Assembly: GCF_000445445.1 (NCBI RefSeq)
Contig: NZ_ASXP01000003.1
Span: 186,001-250,000, forward strand
Source: Sporomusa ovata DSM 2662
GTDB taxonomy: Bacteria > Bacillota > Negativicutes > Sporomusales > Sporomusaceae
Direction: 5' to 3'
Length of the DNA: 64,000 bases
Below the pieces are notes generated by a model. The model searched no databases. It had not been told where the DNA came from and saw only the letters and a list, made by a program, of their open reading frames with translations. Position numbers and translations under genes: made by a program. Below, one piece after another: positions 52,518-61,940 of this stretch (positions are counted from its first letter, which is position 1; each line of letters starts with the position of its first letter).

Positions 52518-52976
52518 CTATTCCCCCACGCTTTTATAATAGATTATAGTCTCATCTTCAATTTTTCTAACAAATCCAGCCTTTTCAAATGTACGCTGGG
52601 AGGAAAAGTTGTTATCCTTAACTCTTCCAATTACGTTGTTAATATTTCGATTAGCGTGTCTAATTTTACTAATAAGTTCATTGAGCAGCAAGGTTCCATA
52701 TCCTTTTCCCCTATAGTGCTTGTCTACACTATAGCCAATAACCGCTGTAGCCCCCTCAATATCGATCCGAATTTGACCAATTGGTATATTATTACAATAA
52801 CCAATATATATTTTACAATCTATTGATTGCAGTTTGCGATAAAACCATGCTTTGTGTTCACAATATTCTATTTTATTGGAGTTGAATGAATTTTCTCTGA
52901 CAGTATCATCATTTGCCCACTCAAAGAGTAAATCGACATCTTCCCTAGTTACTTCTTTAAGCATTATTTTATTCAT
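52518..52976 (-). CDS. pseH: PseH-like GNAT N-acetyltransferase
   Basis: A 152-residue GNAT enzyme. VGYSVDKHYRGKGYGTLLL-like acetyl-CoA binding is visible (IGYSVDKHYRGKGYG at about residue 85), followed by NNVIGRVKDNNFSSQRTFEKAGF. It opens MNKIMLKEVTREDVDLLFEWAND as in PseH. PseH acetylates the 4-amino group made by PseC, step 3. The assignment rests on position among the pse genes as well as family. Confidence 0.85.
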   Translation of the reverse strand: MNKIMLKEVTREDVDLLFEWANDDTVRENSFNSNKIEYCEHKAWFYRKLQSIDCKIYIGYCNNIPIGQIRIDIEGATAVIGYSVDKHYRGKGYGTLLLNELISKIRHANRNINNVIGRVKDNNFSSQRTFEKAGFVRKIEDETIIYYKSVGE

Positions 52977-52989
52977 AATCCACCTATTA

Positions 52990-53730
52990 TTATACTAGTT
53001 TTTTCTGCTCAATATGTGAATTAATTTGCATTAAATCTGGCTTCTGTAAAAATAAATTAATGATATCCTTCATATAAAAGTCATGTTTGCCTTTATAAAA
53101 GCAGCGGTATATTTCTTCAATAAGGGCAAAATCTTCTTTTGTATCCAACGTCCATCTATATTGGGAATAATCAAATATGTTTTTGTAAAAATATATCTTC
53201 GAACTAGTTTCATATATATACGGAGTAACATGTTCACGCTGATATTGTTTCTCTGCATTGTTAAACGCTTTTTCAAGCACACTAAATGAAAAAACTTCAG
53301 TATCCAACCCCCGGGGATATGTCCGGTTACTCAAGTCACTTCCTGCGTTAGTCACAATGTCATATATTTTTTTATCCTTAAATAAATCAACAATTTCATT
53401 TGTGACTAATGGATCAATTAGCGGACAGTCAGATGTAATACGTACTACAATATCAGCATTATTATCTTTAGCAGCAAAATAATAACGGGCCAACACATCC
53501 TCTTCACTACCTCTGAAATACTTAACTCCACACCGCGCCGCTTCCTTAACCACCGCATCATCTTGCGCAAGCGTTGTAGTTGCAATCACTACCTCATCAA
53601 TGCTTTTAGCCTGTTGAACCCGTTCGATTACATGCTGCAAAACCGTTTTTCCCATCAAGACTTTTACTATTTTCCCTGGTAATCTTGTGGAGCCCATCCT
53701 AGCCTGAATAATAGCTACTGTCTTCACCAA
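52990..53730 (-). CDS. SpsF-like cytidylyltransferase, candidate PseF
   Basis: A 246-residue nucleotidyltransferase. VAIIQARMGSTRLPGKIVKVLMG at residues 5-27 is the nucleotide-binding loop, followed by VVRITSDCPLIDP (about 95) and a C-terminal RWTLDTKEDFALIEEIY. This is the SpsF/NeuA-related family that makes CMP-nonulosonates. Between pseH and the 53744 gene it is the best candidate for PseF, the CMP-pseudaminic acid synthetase. A paralog at 55391 makes it unclear which one serves which sugar. Confidence 0.78.
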   Translation of the reverse strand: MVKTVAIIQARMGSTRLPGKIVKVLMGKTVLQHVIERVQQAKSIDEVVIATTTLAQDDAVVKEAARCGVKYFRGSEEDVLARYYFAAKDNNADIVVRITSDCPLIDPLVTNEIVDLFKDKKIYDIVTNAGSDLSNRTYPRGLDTEVFSFSVLEKAFNNAEKQYQREHVTPYIYETSSKIYFYKNIFDYSQYRWTLDTKEDFALIEEIYRCFYKGKHDFYMKDIINLFLQKPDLMQINSHIEQKKLV

Positions 53731-53743
53731 TATTCACCTTCGT

Positions 53744-54340
53744 TTATTGTACTTTACCATACTCTGAATTTACATTAATTTCTTTATTTAATGCCTGAAA
53801 GGATGGAATAATTTCATAAAGAAGAGCATCACTTAACTTAACACGATCCTGAAGTTCCATTGCCTCTTGTAACATGGCAATTTGCCTTAGGATATTTTGC
53901 TTTATTAAGTTAAATTGTGAAGCATTATAATACCATTCCTGATTTTCACTAATTGTAGCAAGACTATCTGTGATAAATTGTAATCCTTCCAATAACTGAG
54001 CAAATTTGTCCCAGGTATTTGGAGTAACTTCATAATAAAATTCATCCACAATTTTATCTATTTCCGGAATAGCCCGCAGTAAATATTCCTGAATTGTAAC
54101 AAGAGTATCGTCCATTAATTCTTTTAATGTTCTTACATTGATGATAATTGTCTTGATATCTTCGATATGTTCCACTATATATTGATCATAATCCCCATAT
54201 AGTTCTGTGCCATCGATGACAATACTGCCAAGATTAAGTTTAGCCTGAGTTACTAATTCATTAACTTGGCTAAATACATTTTCGACAGCAGCAATTTGAT
54301 TTTCGCATTCATAAACCTTGTCAAGTATTTTAATTTGCAT
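53744..54340 (-). CDS. DUF8042-like helical protein, copy 2
   Basis: A 198-residue helical protein of unknown function inside the pseudaminic acid operon. An N-terminal region (IKILDKVYECENQIAAVENVFSQVNEL) carries a short beta or variable segment (NLGSIVIDGTELYGDY). A C-terminal region, AMELQDRVKLSDALLYEIIPSFQALNKEI, matches the 43743 protein. It starts at an ATG behind AGAGG and sits between pseB and the pseF candidate, 13-30 bases from each. Such a fixed place inside a glycan operon suggests a part in presenting flagellin or sugar to the Maf enzyme (inference). Confidence 0.65.
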   Translation of the reverse strand: MQIKILDKVYECENQIAAVENVFSQVNELVTQAKLNLGSIVIDGTELYGDYDQYIVEHIEDIKTIIINVRTLKELMDDTLVTIQEYLLRAIPEIDKIVDEFYYEVTPNTWDKFAQLLEGLQFITDSLATISENQEWYYNASQFNLIKQNILRQIAMLQEAMELQDRVKLSDALLYEIIPSFQALNKEINVNSEYGKVQ

Positions 54341-54369
54341 AGTCAATACCTCTTTAATTAAGATAAGAC

Positions 54370-55380
54370 TTATATAAGTCCGTTTTCCTGCAACATTGTT
54401 AATAGTTTCTGGCGACTGACCGATGCCTCATCATGCGAACTATAGCTTTTCTGGATAGCCTTCTTAGCACCTGGATAAACAAGTTCTCTTTGTAAATACA
54501 TATTCGGAATTACAAACATATCAGGCAACTCGTATGCATCCTTGGCTTCTTCGACTGTCATTAGTTCTTCATACATTTTTTCTCCGGGACGCAAGCCACA
54601 TTCATGTATCACAATATCTTCTGAACATATGCCGGTCTTTTTCGCAGACTCCTCAATAATAACTTCGGCTAAATCTTTTAAACATATTATCGGCATTTTT
54701 AAAACAAATATCTCTCCACCTTGAGCTGTTTGCATCGCTTTTATAGTTAAATCAGTCGCTTGCTGTAATGTCATCATAAATCGACTCATGGTAAGATCAG
54801 TAACTGTTATCCTCTTTTTTTCCGCAATCTGAGATTTGAATAAAGGGATTACCGAACCGCGTGAACCCATGACATTGCCAAATCGGACAGCAGCAAATAT
54901 TGTTGCATGATTGCCACTATTATACTGCGCGGAAGCAATTAGACGTTCGGCCATCAGCTTGGACGCTCCATAGGTATTGGTAGGTGCAATCGCTTTATCG
55001 GTACTTGTAAATATAACTCTCTTTACTCCAGTATTAAGAGCAGCCTTAATAATATTTTGCGTGCCAATAATATTTGTTTTTACCGCTTCATACGGATTAT
55101 ATTCGCAAGCTGGGACATGCTTCATAGCAGCTAGATGAAAAACATAATCAATATCCTGCATAGCGCGTTCAGTCCGGTCACAATCCCGAACATCACCAAT
55201 CAGATAGCGGATATTCTGGTAATTCCCCATTTTTTCCCGCAATTCGAATTGTTTATGTTCATCACGGCTGAAGATCCGGACAACCTCAGGATTTTCGTTT
55301 AATATATGATTAAGTAAACTCTGTCCAATTGTCCCTGTACCGCCGGTAATTAAAACCTTTTGTCCTGCAAAAAAGTTCAA
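54370..55380 (-). CDS. pseB: PseB, UDP-GlcNAc 4,6-dehydratase (inverting)
   Basis: A 336-residue short-chain dehydrogenase of the PseB/FlaA1 type. NADP site VLITGGTGTIGQSLLNHIL is at residues 9-27. HLAAMKHVPACEYNPYEAVKTN (about 82) is diagnostic of the family, followed by the active-site FTSTDKA and YGASKLMAERL. It starts pseudaminic acid synthesis by dehydrating and inverting UDP-GlcNAc. TTG start behind AGGAGG. The later Pse steps are encoded downstream. Confidence 0.92.
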   Translation of the reverse strand: MNFFAGQKVLITGGTGTIGQSLLNHILNENPEVVRIFSRDEHKQFELREKMGNYQNIRYLIGDVRDCDRTERAMQDIDYVFHLAAMKHVPACEYNPYEAVKTNIIGTQNIIKAALNTGVKRVIFTSTDKAIAPTNTYGASKLMAERLIASAQYNSGNHATIFAAVRFGNVMGSRGSVIPLFKSQIAEKKRITVTDLTMSRFMMTLQQATDLTIKAMQTAQGGEIFVLKMPIICLKDLAEVIIEESAKKTGICSEDIVIHECGLRPGEKMYEELMTVEEAKDAYELPDMFVIPNMYLQRELVYPGAKKAIQKSYSSHDEASVSRQKLLTMLQENGLI

Positions 55381-55390
55381 AGTTTACCTC

Positions 55391-56128
55391 CTATCTAGCT
55401 TTCTTTTGCACAATATGGCTGTTTTTTGACGCTATTAGTAAATTCTGTTCCAAATAACGGGTAATATCATATAAATTAAATTCCGGTTTAACAGGATATA
55501 GGGCCTCATATATATTCCGGATTAGCCGGTAGTCCTCTTCGGTATCAAGAGTCAGACGGTATTCCGGATGACGCAAGAAACGCGGTGCTTCCACATTTGA
55601 CAAATGGTACAGTTCCGGATGCTCATAAAAATATAATGATACATGCTCACGCACTGCTGCATCGGATATTGTCTGCTCCACCTGCCGCAAAGCGGCAGTA
55701 CGAAAAACTTCTACACTAAAACCCAGCGGAAATGTACGAACCAATTGGGTTGCGGCATAATCAAGATACGGGTGCTCCAGCATTCTCTCAATTACTCTGT
55801 CAATTGTCTCCGGATCAAGCAGTGGACAATCACTGGTTATCTGGACAATATAATCCGTATCAGTTGCTTCTGCTGCCTCTACCGTCCGCAACAGCACATC
55901 TTCTTCACTACCCCGGTAGTATTTAACTCCCTGGCCCTTTGCCGTTTCCATGACTACATCATCGGTTGGGTTGGTAGTTGTTGCAATCACAATGTCAGTC
56001 AAATATTTTGATCTTCTGAGTCTTTCTATTAATCGAACCAAAGCCGGCTGCCCCGCTAAATCCATCAGCACTTTCCCCGGTAACCGGGAAGACGTCATTC
56101 TGGTCGCTACTATTGCATTGAACTTCAT
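55391..56128 (-). CDS. SpsF-like cytidylyltransferase, second copy
   Basis: A 245-residue paralog of the 52990 protein, opening NAIVATRMTSSRLPGKVLMDLAG, with VQITSDCPLLDPETID and EYRLTLDTEEDYRLIRNIY. It overlaps the upstream gene by four bases and lies 10 bases before pseB. It may activate a second sugar made by the Gfo/Idh and DegT genes upstream, or be the PseF itself. The sequence alone does not settle this. Confidence 0.75.
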   Translation of the reverse strand: MKFNAIVATRMTSSRLPGKVLMDLAGQPALVRLIERLRRSKYLTDIVIATTTNPTDDVVMETAKGQGVKYYRGSEEDVLLRTVEAAEATDTDYIVQITSDCPLLDPETIDRVIERMLEHPYLDYAATQLVRTFPLGFSVEVFRTAALRQVEQTISDAAVREHVSLYFYEHPELYHLSNVEAPRFLRHPEYRLTLDTEEDYRLIRNIYEALYPVKPEFNLYDITRYLEQNLLIASKNSHIVQKKAR

Positions 56129-57129
56129 ATAAATACCTCCCTAATGAAGGCGGCCACCCGGTTTGTCGAATGTCCGTCAAGCCAGATCAGCTTTTGCGAT
56201 AATTCATTACAACTATTAATATCATGACTACTCATTAGCGCTAGCTGCAGCTCTAATTCTTGCAACGAGTTTGCGCATTTGGTTAAGCCAAGTTTATTGG
56301 TAATACACATGTCTGATTCGCGCAGGTTGGGCTGATAACTAATTGCCGGTACTCCCATAAGTACCGCATGTAATAAACCCATAGTAGACATACCGATAAT
56401 TAAATCATACTCAGGAATAATATCAAACAGATTACCTGACACTGCCATCTCTGCATAACATTGCTGGAAACTAACTTCATCCTTAGGATGAAATTTAACG
56501 TGCAAAACACAGTTGTGCCGAGTAAGCACATTTGCACAATCGTACAACGCCTGTTGCTCAGTATATCCCAGTTTCTCGCCATACAAAGCCGAAAGGGGTT
56601 GGGAAAGAAATAATGCCTTTTTAAAATCCCTGCCTGGATTATTTGTTGATATCTGTTTAGTAATATATTTATCCAGCCCAGGGTGTCCCAAAACCTTGAT
56701 AATCGTCTGCGGAATACCATCCTGAATTGCCTCTTCCCTGGCCAGTTGGTCCATCACAATATAGTAATCCGGATAGATGGTTTCGCCAGATGAACAAACA
56801 AACCGGGTTTTATAGTTTGACCAATAGTCCAAAATCGCAACAGTAGGCACCCCGGCTTGTTTACAGGCAGCTATTGCCTGTAATTCAGCGTAACTTCCCC
56901 AACTGGTTCCGGTTACAAGTCCGGTTATCTTCCGATAATCCAATTGATATTTAATTTTTTTCAATAGTTCATCTGGCGTAATCTTATATAATGGATTTAA
57001 GTTTGCCGCCGGACCAATACAATAAAAATCTGCCGCGCAACTCTCACGTTGAAAGTTCTCGGCAACCGGAAAAACTACATCATATCCCCCAGGATCATGA
57101 GCCAAAAATATTATTTTTTTCATATTCAT
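56125..57129 (-). CDS. Putative glycosyltransferase-like protein (GT-B type, unassigned)
   Basis: A 334-residue protein I cannot place in a named family. It opens KKIIFLAHDPGGYDVVFPVAE, has a Rossmann-like rhythm, and at about residues 255-275 contains YDLIIGMSTMGLLHAVLMGVPAISYQP. That resembles the donor-binding end of GT-B or SpsG/PseG-like enzymes. A cytoplasmic nucleotide-sugar enzyme is likely. It overlaps both neighbours, the DegT aminotransferase and the SpsF-like gene, so it belongs to the second sugar module. Confidence 0.6.
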   Translation of the reverse strand: MNMKKIIFLAHDPGGYDVVFPVAENFQRESCAADFYCIGPAANLNPLYKITPDELLKKIKYQLDYRKITGLVTGTSWGSYAELQAIAACKQAGVPTVAILDYWSNYKTRFVCSSGETIYPDYYIVMDQLAREEAIQDGIPQTIIKVLGHPGLDKYITKQISTNNPGRDFKKALFLSQPLSALYGEKLGYTEQQALYDCANVLTRHNCVLHVKFHPKDEVSFQQCYAEMAVSGNLFDIIPEYDLIIGMSTMGLLHAVLMGVPAISYQPNLRESDMCITNKLGLTKCANSLQELELQLALMSSHDINSCNELSQKLIWLDGHSTNRVAAFIREVFI

Positions 57130-58393
57130 AAAGTTCCTGGCACGATTGCCATACCTTCTCCACAGCTGTTAGAAAATCATTAATATCCTGTTCACAATAT
57201 GGTATCCTGCACACATCGGCACTCAAAAGTCTTTCATCATACATACTTTCTACAACCGGGCAAATCCCTTTTTGGTATTTTTGCGCAGGATCGGTAATTA
57301 AAGAGAAGGGATATTGCGTCTGATTATACACCTTTTTATGCTGAAATATTTTCATTAAATAAATCGGTTTCACATAGCCTATACCTAACGGAAATCCTTC
57401 GGCTTTCATTGCGGCAGCAAAAGTAGCCCTTTTAATCCCCCATACAGATTTGTCAAACTGAATAGGATATACATAGTACGAATGCTCATACCCTACAGGC
57501 ACAGTAACACCTTGCAAGCCATTGAAAGCTTTTAAACCAGCAGTAAGCTTGTCTGCCAAAGCCCGGCGCATTACTAAAAAACCATCTAATTTTTTTAGCT
57601 GTTCAATACCGATAGCGGCATGCAGTTCAGTCATTCGATAATTAGAACCCAAGACCACGGTTTCGTCATCATCCAGATCATCCAGCACCACTTCGCCATG
57701 ATTGCGAATCAACTGGCAACGATAGGCCAATTTTTGATTATCAGTTAAAATAATACCACCTTCGCCGCTATGAATAACCTTATGATAGTTAAGGCTGAAA
57801 ATACTTACATCGCCGAAAGTTCCCGCCTGTTTACCATTGATGTTGGCGCCAGGTGCCTGTGCATTATCTTCAATCACATACAAACCATATTTTCTGGCAA
57901 TCCGGACAATTTCAGGCAAGTTTCCCGGCAAACCAAATAAATTGGTTACTATGACGGCTTTTGTCCGGGGAGTGAGCCATTTTTCAATTTCGTTAGGATT
58001 CAAGTTATATGTGTCGGCACAAATATCCACGAAAACCGGCACAGCATTATTCATTAAAATAGCAGTAGCCGTGGCCGACATTGTATAAGGTGAAACCAGT
58101 ACCTCATCACCAGGCCCAATTTCACAGGCAGCGACCGCTGCATGCAGTGCGGTCGTTGCGGAGTTGAGAGAAATCCCATATTTTGCTCCGAATCGGTTGG
58201 CAAACATTTGCTCGATTTCTTTTACTTTGGGTCCGCCCAAAAAGCCATCGCCGGCTCGTCCTAGAAAGGCTGAAAGCGTTCCGGACTCCATAACCTTCAC
58301 AACAGCAGCTTTTTCCTCTTCTCCCATAGTGTTTGTCCAGGGAATAGCAATATTTCTAACCGGAGTGCCCCCTAATAAAGCCACGTTACTCAT
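57095..58393 (-). CDS. DegT/DnrJ/EryC1-type sugar aminotransferase
   Basis: A 432-residue PLP aminotransferase. LNSATTALHAAVAACEIGPGDE (about residue 77), VIEDNAQAPGANI (about 175) and the PLP lysine in FSLNYHKVIHSGEGG (about 200) are intact. It is longer than PseC and not of that subtype. With the Gfo/Idh oxidoreductase upstream and the GNAT before it, it can form a keto-amino-acetyl route to an N-acetylated amino sugar, like WbpB-E-D or NtdC-A. The product sugar is not known. Confidence 0.88.
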   Translation of the reverse strand: MSNVALLGGTPVRNIAIPWTNTMGEEEKAAVVKVMESGTLSAFLGRAGDGFLGGPKVKEIEQMFANRFGAKYGISLNSATTALHAAVAACEIGPGDEVLVSPYTMSATATAILMNNAVPVFVDICADTYNLNPNEIEKWLTPRTKAVIVTNLFGLPGNLPEIVRIARKYGLYVIEDNAQAPGANINGKQAGTFGDVSIFSLNYHKVIHSGEGGIILTDNQKLAYRCQLIRNHGEVVLDDLDDDETVVLGSNYRMTELHAAIGIEQLKKLDGFLVMRRALADKLTAGLKAFNGLQGVTVPVGYEHSYYVYPIQFDKSVWGIKRATFAAAMKAEGFPLGIGYVKPIYLMKIFQHKKVYNQTQYPFSLITDPAQKYQKGICPVVESMYDERLLSADVCRIPYCEQDINDFLTAVEKVWQSCQELYEYEKNNIFGS

Positions 58394-58394
58394 A

Positions 58395-59402
58395 CTATTC
58401 AACCCTTTCTAGAGAAAAGTTATTGTTATATGACTGTAATAGTGCTTGTGCGACATACAAAGGATAGATGCTATCATCAACCGTACACCGGGGTTGTTCA
58501 ATACCAGCTAGCACGTTAGCAAGATTGCTGATAGCATTGGCTAAGTTTGCGTCTGCCAGCAGCTTTCCTTCCTGACGTTCTAAATTCAGACTATTAAATC
58601 CTGAAAATAAAGGATGATCTCCTACGCAATAGTAGGAGACTTCATCACCACTATTGCGGATTGATATTTTCCCTTTTGAAAAGTATAGATCCATTTCAAA
58701 CATATAATATTGCTTATCATTGAACGCCTCGGCAAAACCAGTTATTTTATCACCAATTCTGAAAGTAAATGTAAAGGAAGGGTCATCGTCTGCGTCAGCC
58801 GACGTATCTACTCTATAAATGACTTGTACTTGATCTATCTGCCCAACCCACCAATGTATTAAATCAAATATATGAGCACCGGTATTATAGATACCTCTGG
58901 TATATTTAACATGAATTTTTTGAAGCTCGCCATATTTTCCGCTTGCAACCTCTTTTTTAACTTGCTGCATCCCATTATTCCAACGGCGGGAAAGATTCGG
59001 AACCAGCAAACAGGCCGAGTCCTTAAAAGTTTTCTTTAATAGAACTGCTTCTTGCAGGAAATGCACCAGAGGTTTCTCGCAAAAAATGATCTTGGCAGTT
59101 GAATTATCTAAAATATACTGAATAGCTGGCAAATGGTGAACAGGCGAAGTACAAATACTGATAATATCAGGAGTATGGTTTTTCAGAAGTTCAGGAAGGC
59201 TCTGATAAAAGCGAGCTTTAGGCACCAGACTGTGCAAAACCTTGCCTTGTTCTCTGTTAACATCGGCAGCAGCTACAAGTTCAATGTCCGGATGAAGGCT
59301 ATATGCTACACTGTGTGAAGAAGGCCGTTCTCTTTTGGGATCCAAATCATAAGTCAGACCAATCTGGCCTAAACCAACAACAGCGGCCTTAAATTGAGCC
59401 AT
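58395..59402 (-). CDS. Gfo/Idh/MocA family sugar oxidoreductase
   Basis: A 335-residue NAD(P)-dependent oxidoreductase. The Rossmann loop is AVVGLGQIGLTYD at residues 7-19, and CEKPLVHFLQEAVLLK at about 100 carries the family EKP motif. The C-terminal alpha/beta domain has GAHIFDLIHWWVGQI with the conserved His. It probably oxidises a nucleotide sugar (2- or 3-keto product) for the aminotransferase encoded two bases downstream. Confidence 0.88.
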   Translation of the reverse strand: MAQFKAAVVGLGQIGLTYDLDPKRERPSSHSVAYSLHPDIELVAAADVNREQGKVLHSLVPKARFYQSLPELLKNHTPDIISICTSPVHHLPAIQYILDNSTAKIIFCEKPLVHFLQEAVLLKKTFKDSACLLVPNLSRRWNNGMQQVKKEVASGKYGELQKIHVKYTRGIYNTGAHIFDLIHWWVGQIDQVQVIYRVDTSADADDDPSFTFTFRIGDKITGFAEAFNDKQYYMFEMDLYFSKGKISIRNSGDEVSYYCVGDHPLFSGFNSLNLERQEGKLLADANLANAISNLANVLAGIEQPRCTVDDSIYPLYVAQALLQSYNNNFSLERVE

Positions 59403-59949
59403 GATTCTTTTCCAGCCAATCACTGTGTAATAAGCTTAAGTTTATACAATCATGGTATTGCCCTTCACAGAAGTATGCTTGACGCGAAATTCCTTCTCTG
59501 CTAAACCCCGCCTTTTCAAAGGCGCGTATAGAACCAATGTTTTCATCAACCGCACCGGCTGCCAGACGGTTTAAATTCATACGTTTAAAACAATGCCCGG
59601 CGAGTAAGGAAATAGCTTCCGCGGCATAACCTTTTCCCCAGCAGTCGCTCTCACCGATAATAATGCCTATCTCGGCAGAACGAAACACATAATTAATAGA
59701 GTGCAGCCCGATATTACCAATATGCCGATCCTGTTCCTTTACTACAATGGCAAAGACAATATCCGTTCTACTCATAGCCTGACTATCATAAAAAGCCGTC
59801 ATGGCTTCATAGCTGTTAGGAAAAATCCCCTGCCGCATCCAGCGCGTGACATTTTGGTCATTAAGCCATTGAAAATAGTTCCCGTCCATATCTTCCTTTG
59901 CCAGACGGCGTAAATAAATTCTATTGACAATCAAAAAAGGATGTTGCAC
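59389..59949 (-). CDS. GNAT N-acetyltransferase
   Basis: A 186-residue GNAT of the RimJ/RimL type: RIYLRRLAKEDMDGNYFQWLND at the start, acetyl-CoA loop GIIIGESDCWGKGYAAEAISLL at about residue 90, then GAVDENIGSIRAFEKAGF. It overlaps the Gfo/Idh gene and would acetylate the amino sugar made there. Alternatively it modifies a protein N-terminus, but the operon argues for a sugar. Confidence 0.82.
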   Translation of the reverse strand: MQHPFLIVNRIYLRRLAKEDMDGNYFQWLNDQNVTRWMRQGIFPNSYEAMTAFYDSQAMSRTDIVFAIVVKEQDRHIGNIGLHSINYVFRSAEIGIIIGESDCWGKGYAAEAISLLAGHCFKRMNLNRLAAGAVDENIGSIRAFEKAGFSREGISRQAYFCEGQYHDCINLSLLHSDWLEKNHGSI

Positions 59950-60023
59950 ACTTACCCACTCCTCAAATACAACTTATTTCCCGGTAGGAAATCACCTCGT
60001 CACTTCGTTCCCCTGCATAAGCA

Positions 60024-61940
60024 CTATTTTTGCTCATTGCATACGCCTACTGCGTCTTTGAACTTTTGCCGTTTTTCTGTCACTATCTCCTGGGCTCTGC
60101 TGTACTCCTTATTAATCACATCAATACTATTGGCAATCATGAACATCAGGTTATATTGCAAAAAGCAGTTGCGCTGAATGTTATCCAAGGTTAATTCATT
60201 GCCAAGCCTTTTAACCTCCATAATTGTCGGCACAATAATGGGCGTGAAGTAACCGCCTACCGATTCGGCGTCAGTAACCTGCCGAATAATTTTATCCCCC
60301 CGCTGCATCCTGCCTACCGCCGCTATCAATTCTTCTTCGCTGCTCGCTTCGGTCAGACTCTTGTCCACCTCGGCCAGCCGTTTCATATGCTCGACCGCAT
60401 TCTTTTGGGTTTTTCGCAAAATCCCTAAGTCTTTGTTCAGAGCCTTAAGGATTCTGTCATACTTCTTCAGGCTGGCGCCTTCCCCCGGCCTTCTGTCAGG
60501 CAGGCAGTCTGTCAGCCGTTTGCCGACAGGCTCCCGGCAGTAGCGGTCAATGGCTTCCCTGAGCGGCATCAGCGTCGTCCCCTGGATATATGCGCCGCCC
60601 TCAGTGGCATCAATAACCTTCAATTCCCGGTTGCTGGCAATCTGCATTTCATACCATTCCTTAAACATTTTGTACACAATATGCGATTGCAGCAGATTGC
60701 CCTCATGATCCTCCAGATATACGCCTGCGGTGGAATCCCGGTCATCATTGGCACCTTCCAATTCGGCATGGGTCAGATCACTGTGCTTCTTGCCGCTGGT
60801 ATAGGCCAGATCCTGACCGATCAGAATAATCGGATTACAGCCAGCCTCTCTGGCTACCGCAAAAGCCACCGTCGCACACGAACTCCCCAAACTGACAAAG
60901 CTGAACTGGTTACAGGCGGATAACCACAGTTGTTCAAAGCCGATATCATTACGTGACATGATGATGGTTTTCCCGGGGTATTCCTCATAAATCGTCGGCC
61001 ATAACGAACCAGGCCCTAAGAGTACCAAATCCTTAGGGAAGGTTCTACCTTTATAATAAAAAGTATAGGTAGGTTCGTCCCGCTCAATACTGGCAATGGC
61101 ATCAGGCCGCACCCCATACTGATCGCACGCTCGCATACTGGCATCACAGGCAATGATTAGGGCTTTACCATTGGCCGCTTTTAAATACTCAATATTTTTA
61201 TCCAGTGATGGTCCGGCAGCCACTATTATGGCTGGAACATTTTTGTATTTGCCTTTTATATCCATAATTGAATTACTGTTCATGATGGCATCCGTATTAT
61301 GACACATATTAGAAAATCCAACAAACTGGTCGTCCAGTGAATTGCCCAATGATAAAAACGTATTATGCAAAACTGTTGTAATCTGCTTGAGAGCAGCTTG
61401 GTTTTCCCTGGCATATACATAATAATTGGGCAGAGCCAGTGCCTGCAGGTTATGCGCCAAATTATGATAATTCAATGAGGATAAATACAAGATCATTTTT
61501 TCAAGCTGCTGTGCATCACCAAACAGCAATACAAACTGTCCTTTCGCGAAAATGTCTGATACATCAAAATGCCCCAGCACATATTTCACCACATCCAAAT
61601 TGTGCTCAATGATGACCACTTTGCTGCCTGGGGAGATTCGCTGCCGCAGTTCCCGCAGATGCAAACCCAGACCCAAACCATATACCACGAACAAGCAGTC
61701 CTTGTCCACCGTAACCTGCCGCACGATCCGCCGCGCTTCGACTGCCGGATCATAACTGCTATGCAGCAAATACCGGTTATTATTATGGCAAAAATAAATA
61801 TCCCGTCTGCCACTCTCGGCAATTTCTTCGGCAACCCCGTCCCCGATTTGCGAAAAATCAAGCGGCAGTAATTCATTTAAGAGAAACGGGGCGCAACTTG
61901 CAATTATTTCCATATTTTTTTGTAATATTTCTGTTTCCAT
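60024..61940 (-). CDS. Maf-family flagellin glycosyltransferase (MptE-like DUF115)
   Basis: A 638-residue motility accessory factor. The central DUF115/MptE-like domain has IIVAAGPSLDKNIEYLK at about residue 240 and GSSCATVAFAVAREAGCNPI then LIGQDLAYTSGKKHSD at about 345-375. N- and C-terminal extensions match Maf proteins. Maf transfers pseudaminic or legionaminic acid from the CMP-sugar to Ser/Thr of flagellin before export. It is the gene nearest flagellin, at the head of the sugar cluster. METEI start. Confidence 0.9.
   Translation of the reverse strand: METEILQKNMEIIASCAPFLLNELLPLDFSQIGDGVAEEIAESGRRDIYFCHNNNRYLLHSSYDPAVEARRIVRQVTVDKDCLFVVYGLGLGLHLRELRQRISPGSKVVIIEHNLDVVKYVLGHFDVSDIFAKGQFVLLFGDAQQLEKMILYLSSLNYHNLAHNLQALALPNYYVYARENQAALKQITTVLHNTFLSLGNSLDDQFVGFSNMCHNTDAIMNSNSIMDIKGKYKNVPAIIVAAGPSLDKNIEYLKAANGKALIIACDASMRACDQYGVRPDAIASIERDEPTYTFYYKGRTFPKDLVLLGPGSLWPTIYEEYPGKTIIMSRNDIGFEQLWLSACNQFSFVSLGSSCATVAFAVAREAGCNPIILIGQDLAYTSGKKHSDLTHAELEGANDDRDSTAGVYLEDHEGNLLQSHIVYKMFKEWYEMQIASNRELKVIDATEGGAYIQGTTLMPLREAIDRYCREPVGKRLTDCLPDRRPGEGASLKKYDRILKALNKDLGILRKTQKNAVEHMKRLAEVDKSLTEASSEEELIAAVGRMQRGDKIIRQVTDAESVGGYFTPIIVPTIMEVKRLGNELTLDNIQRNCFLQYNLMFMIANSIDVINKEYSRAQEIVTEKRQKFKDAVGVCNEQK

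Noticed and set aside
53070..53482. Plus- and minus-strand frames inside the SpsF-like gene
   Set aside because: They are out-of-frame shadows of an intact nucleotidyltransferase.
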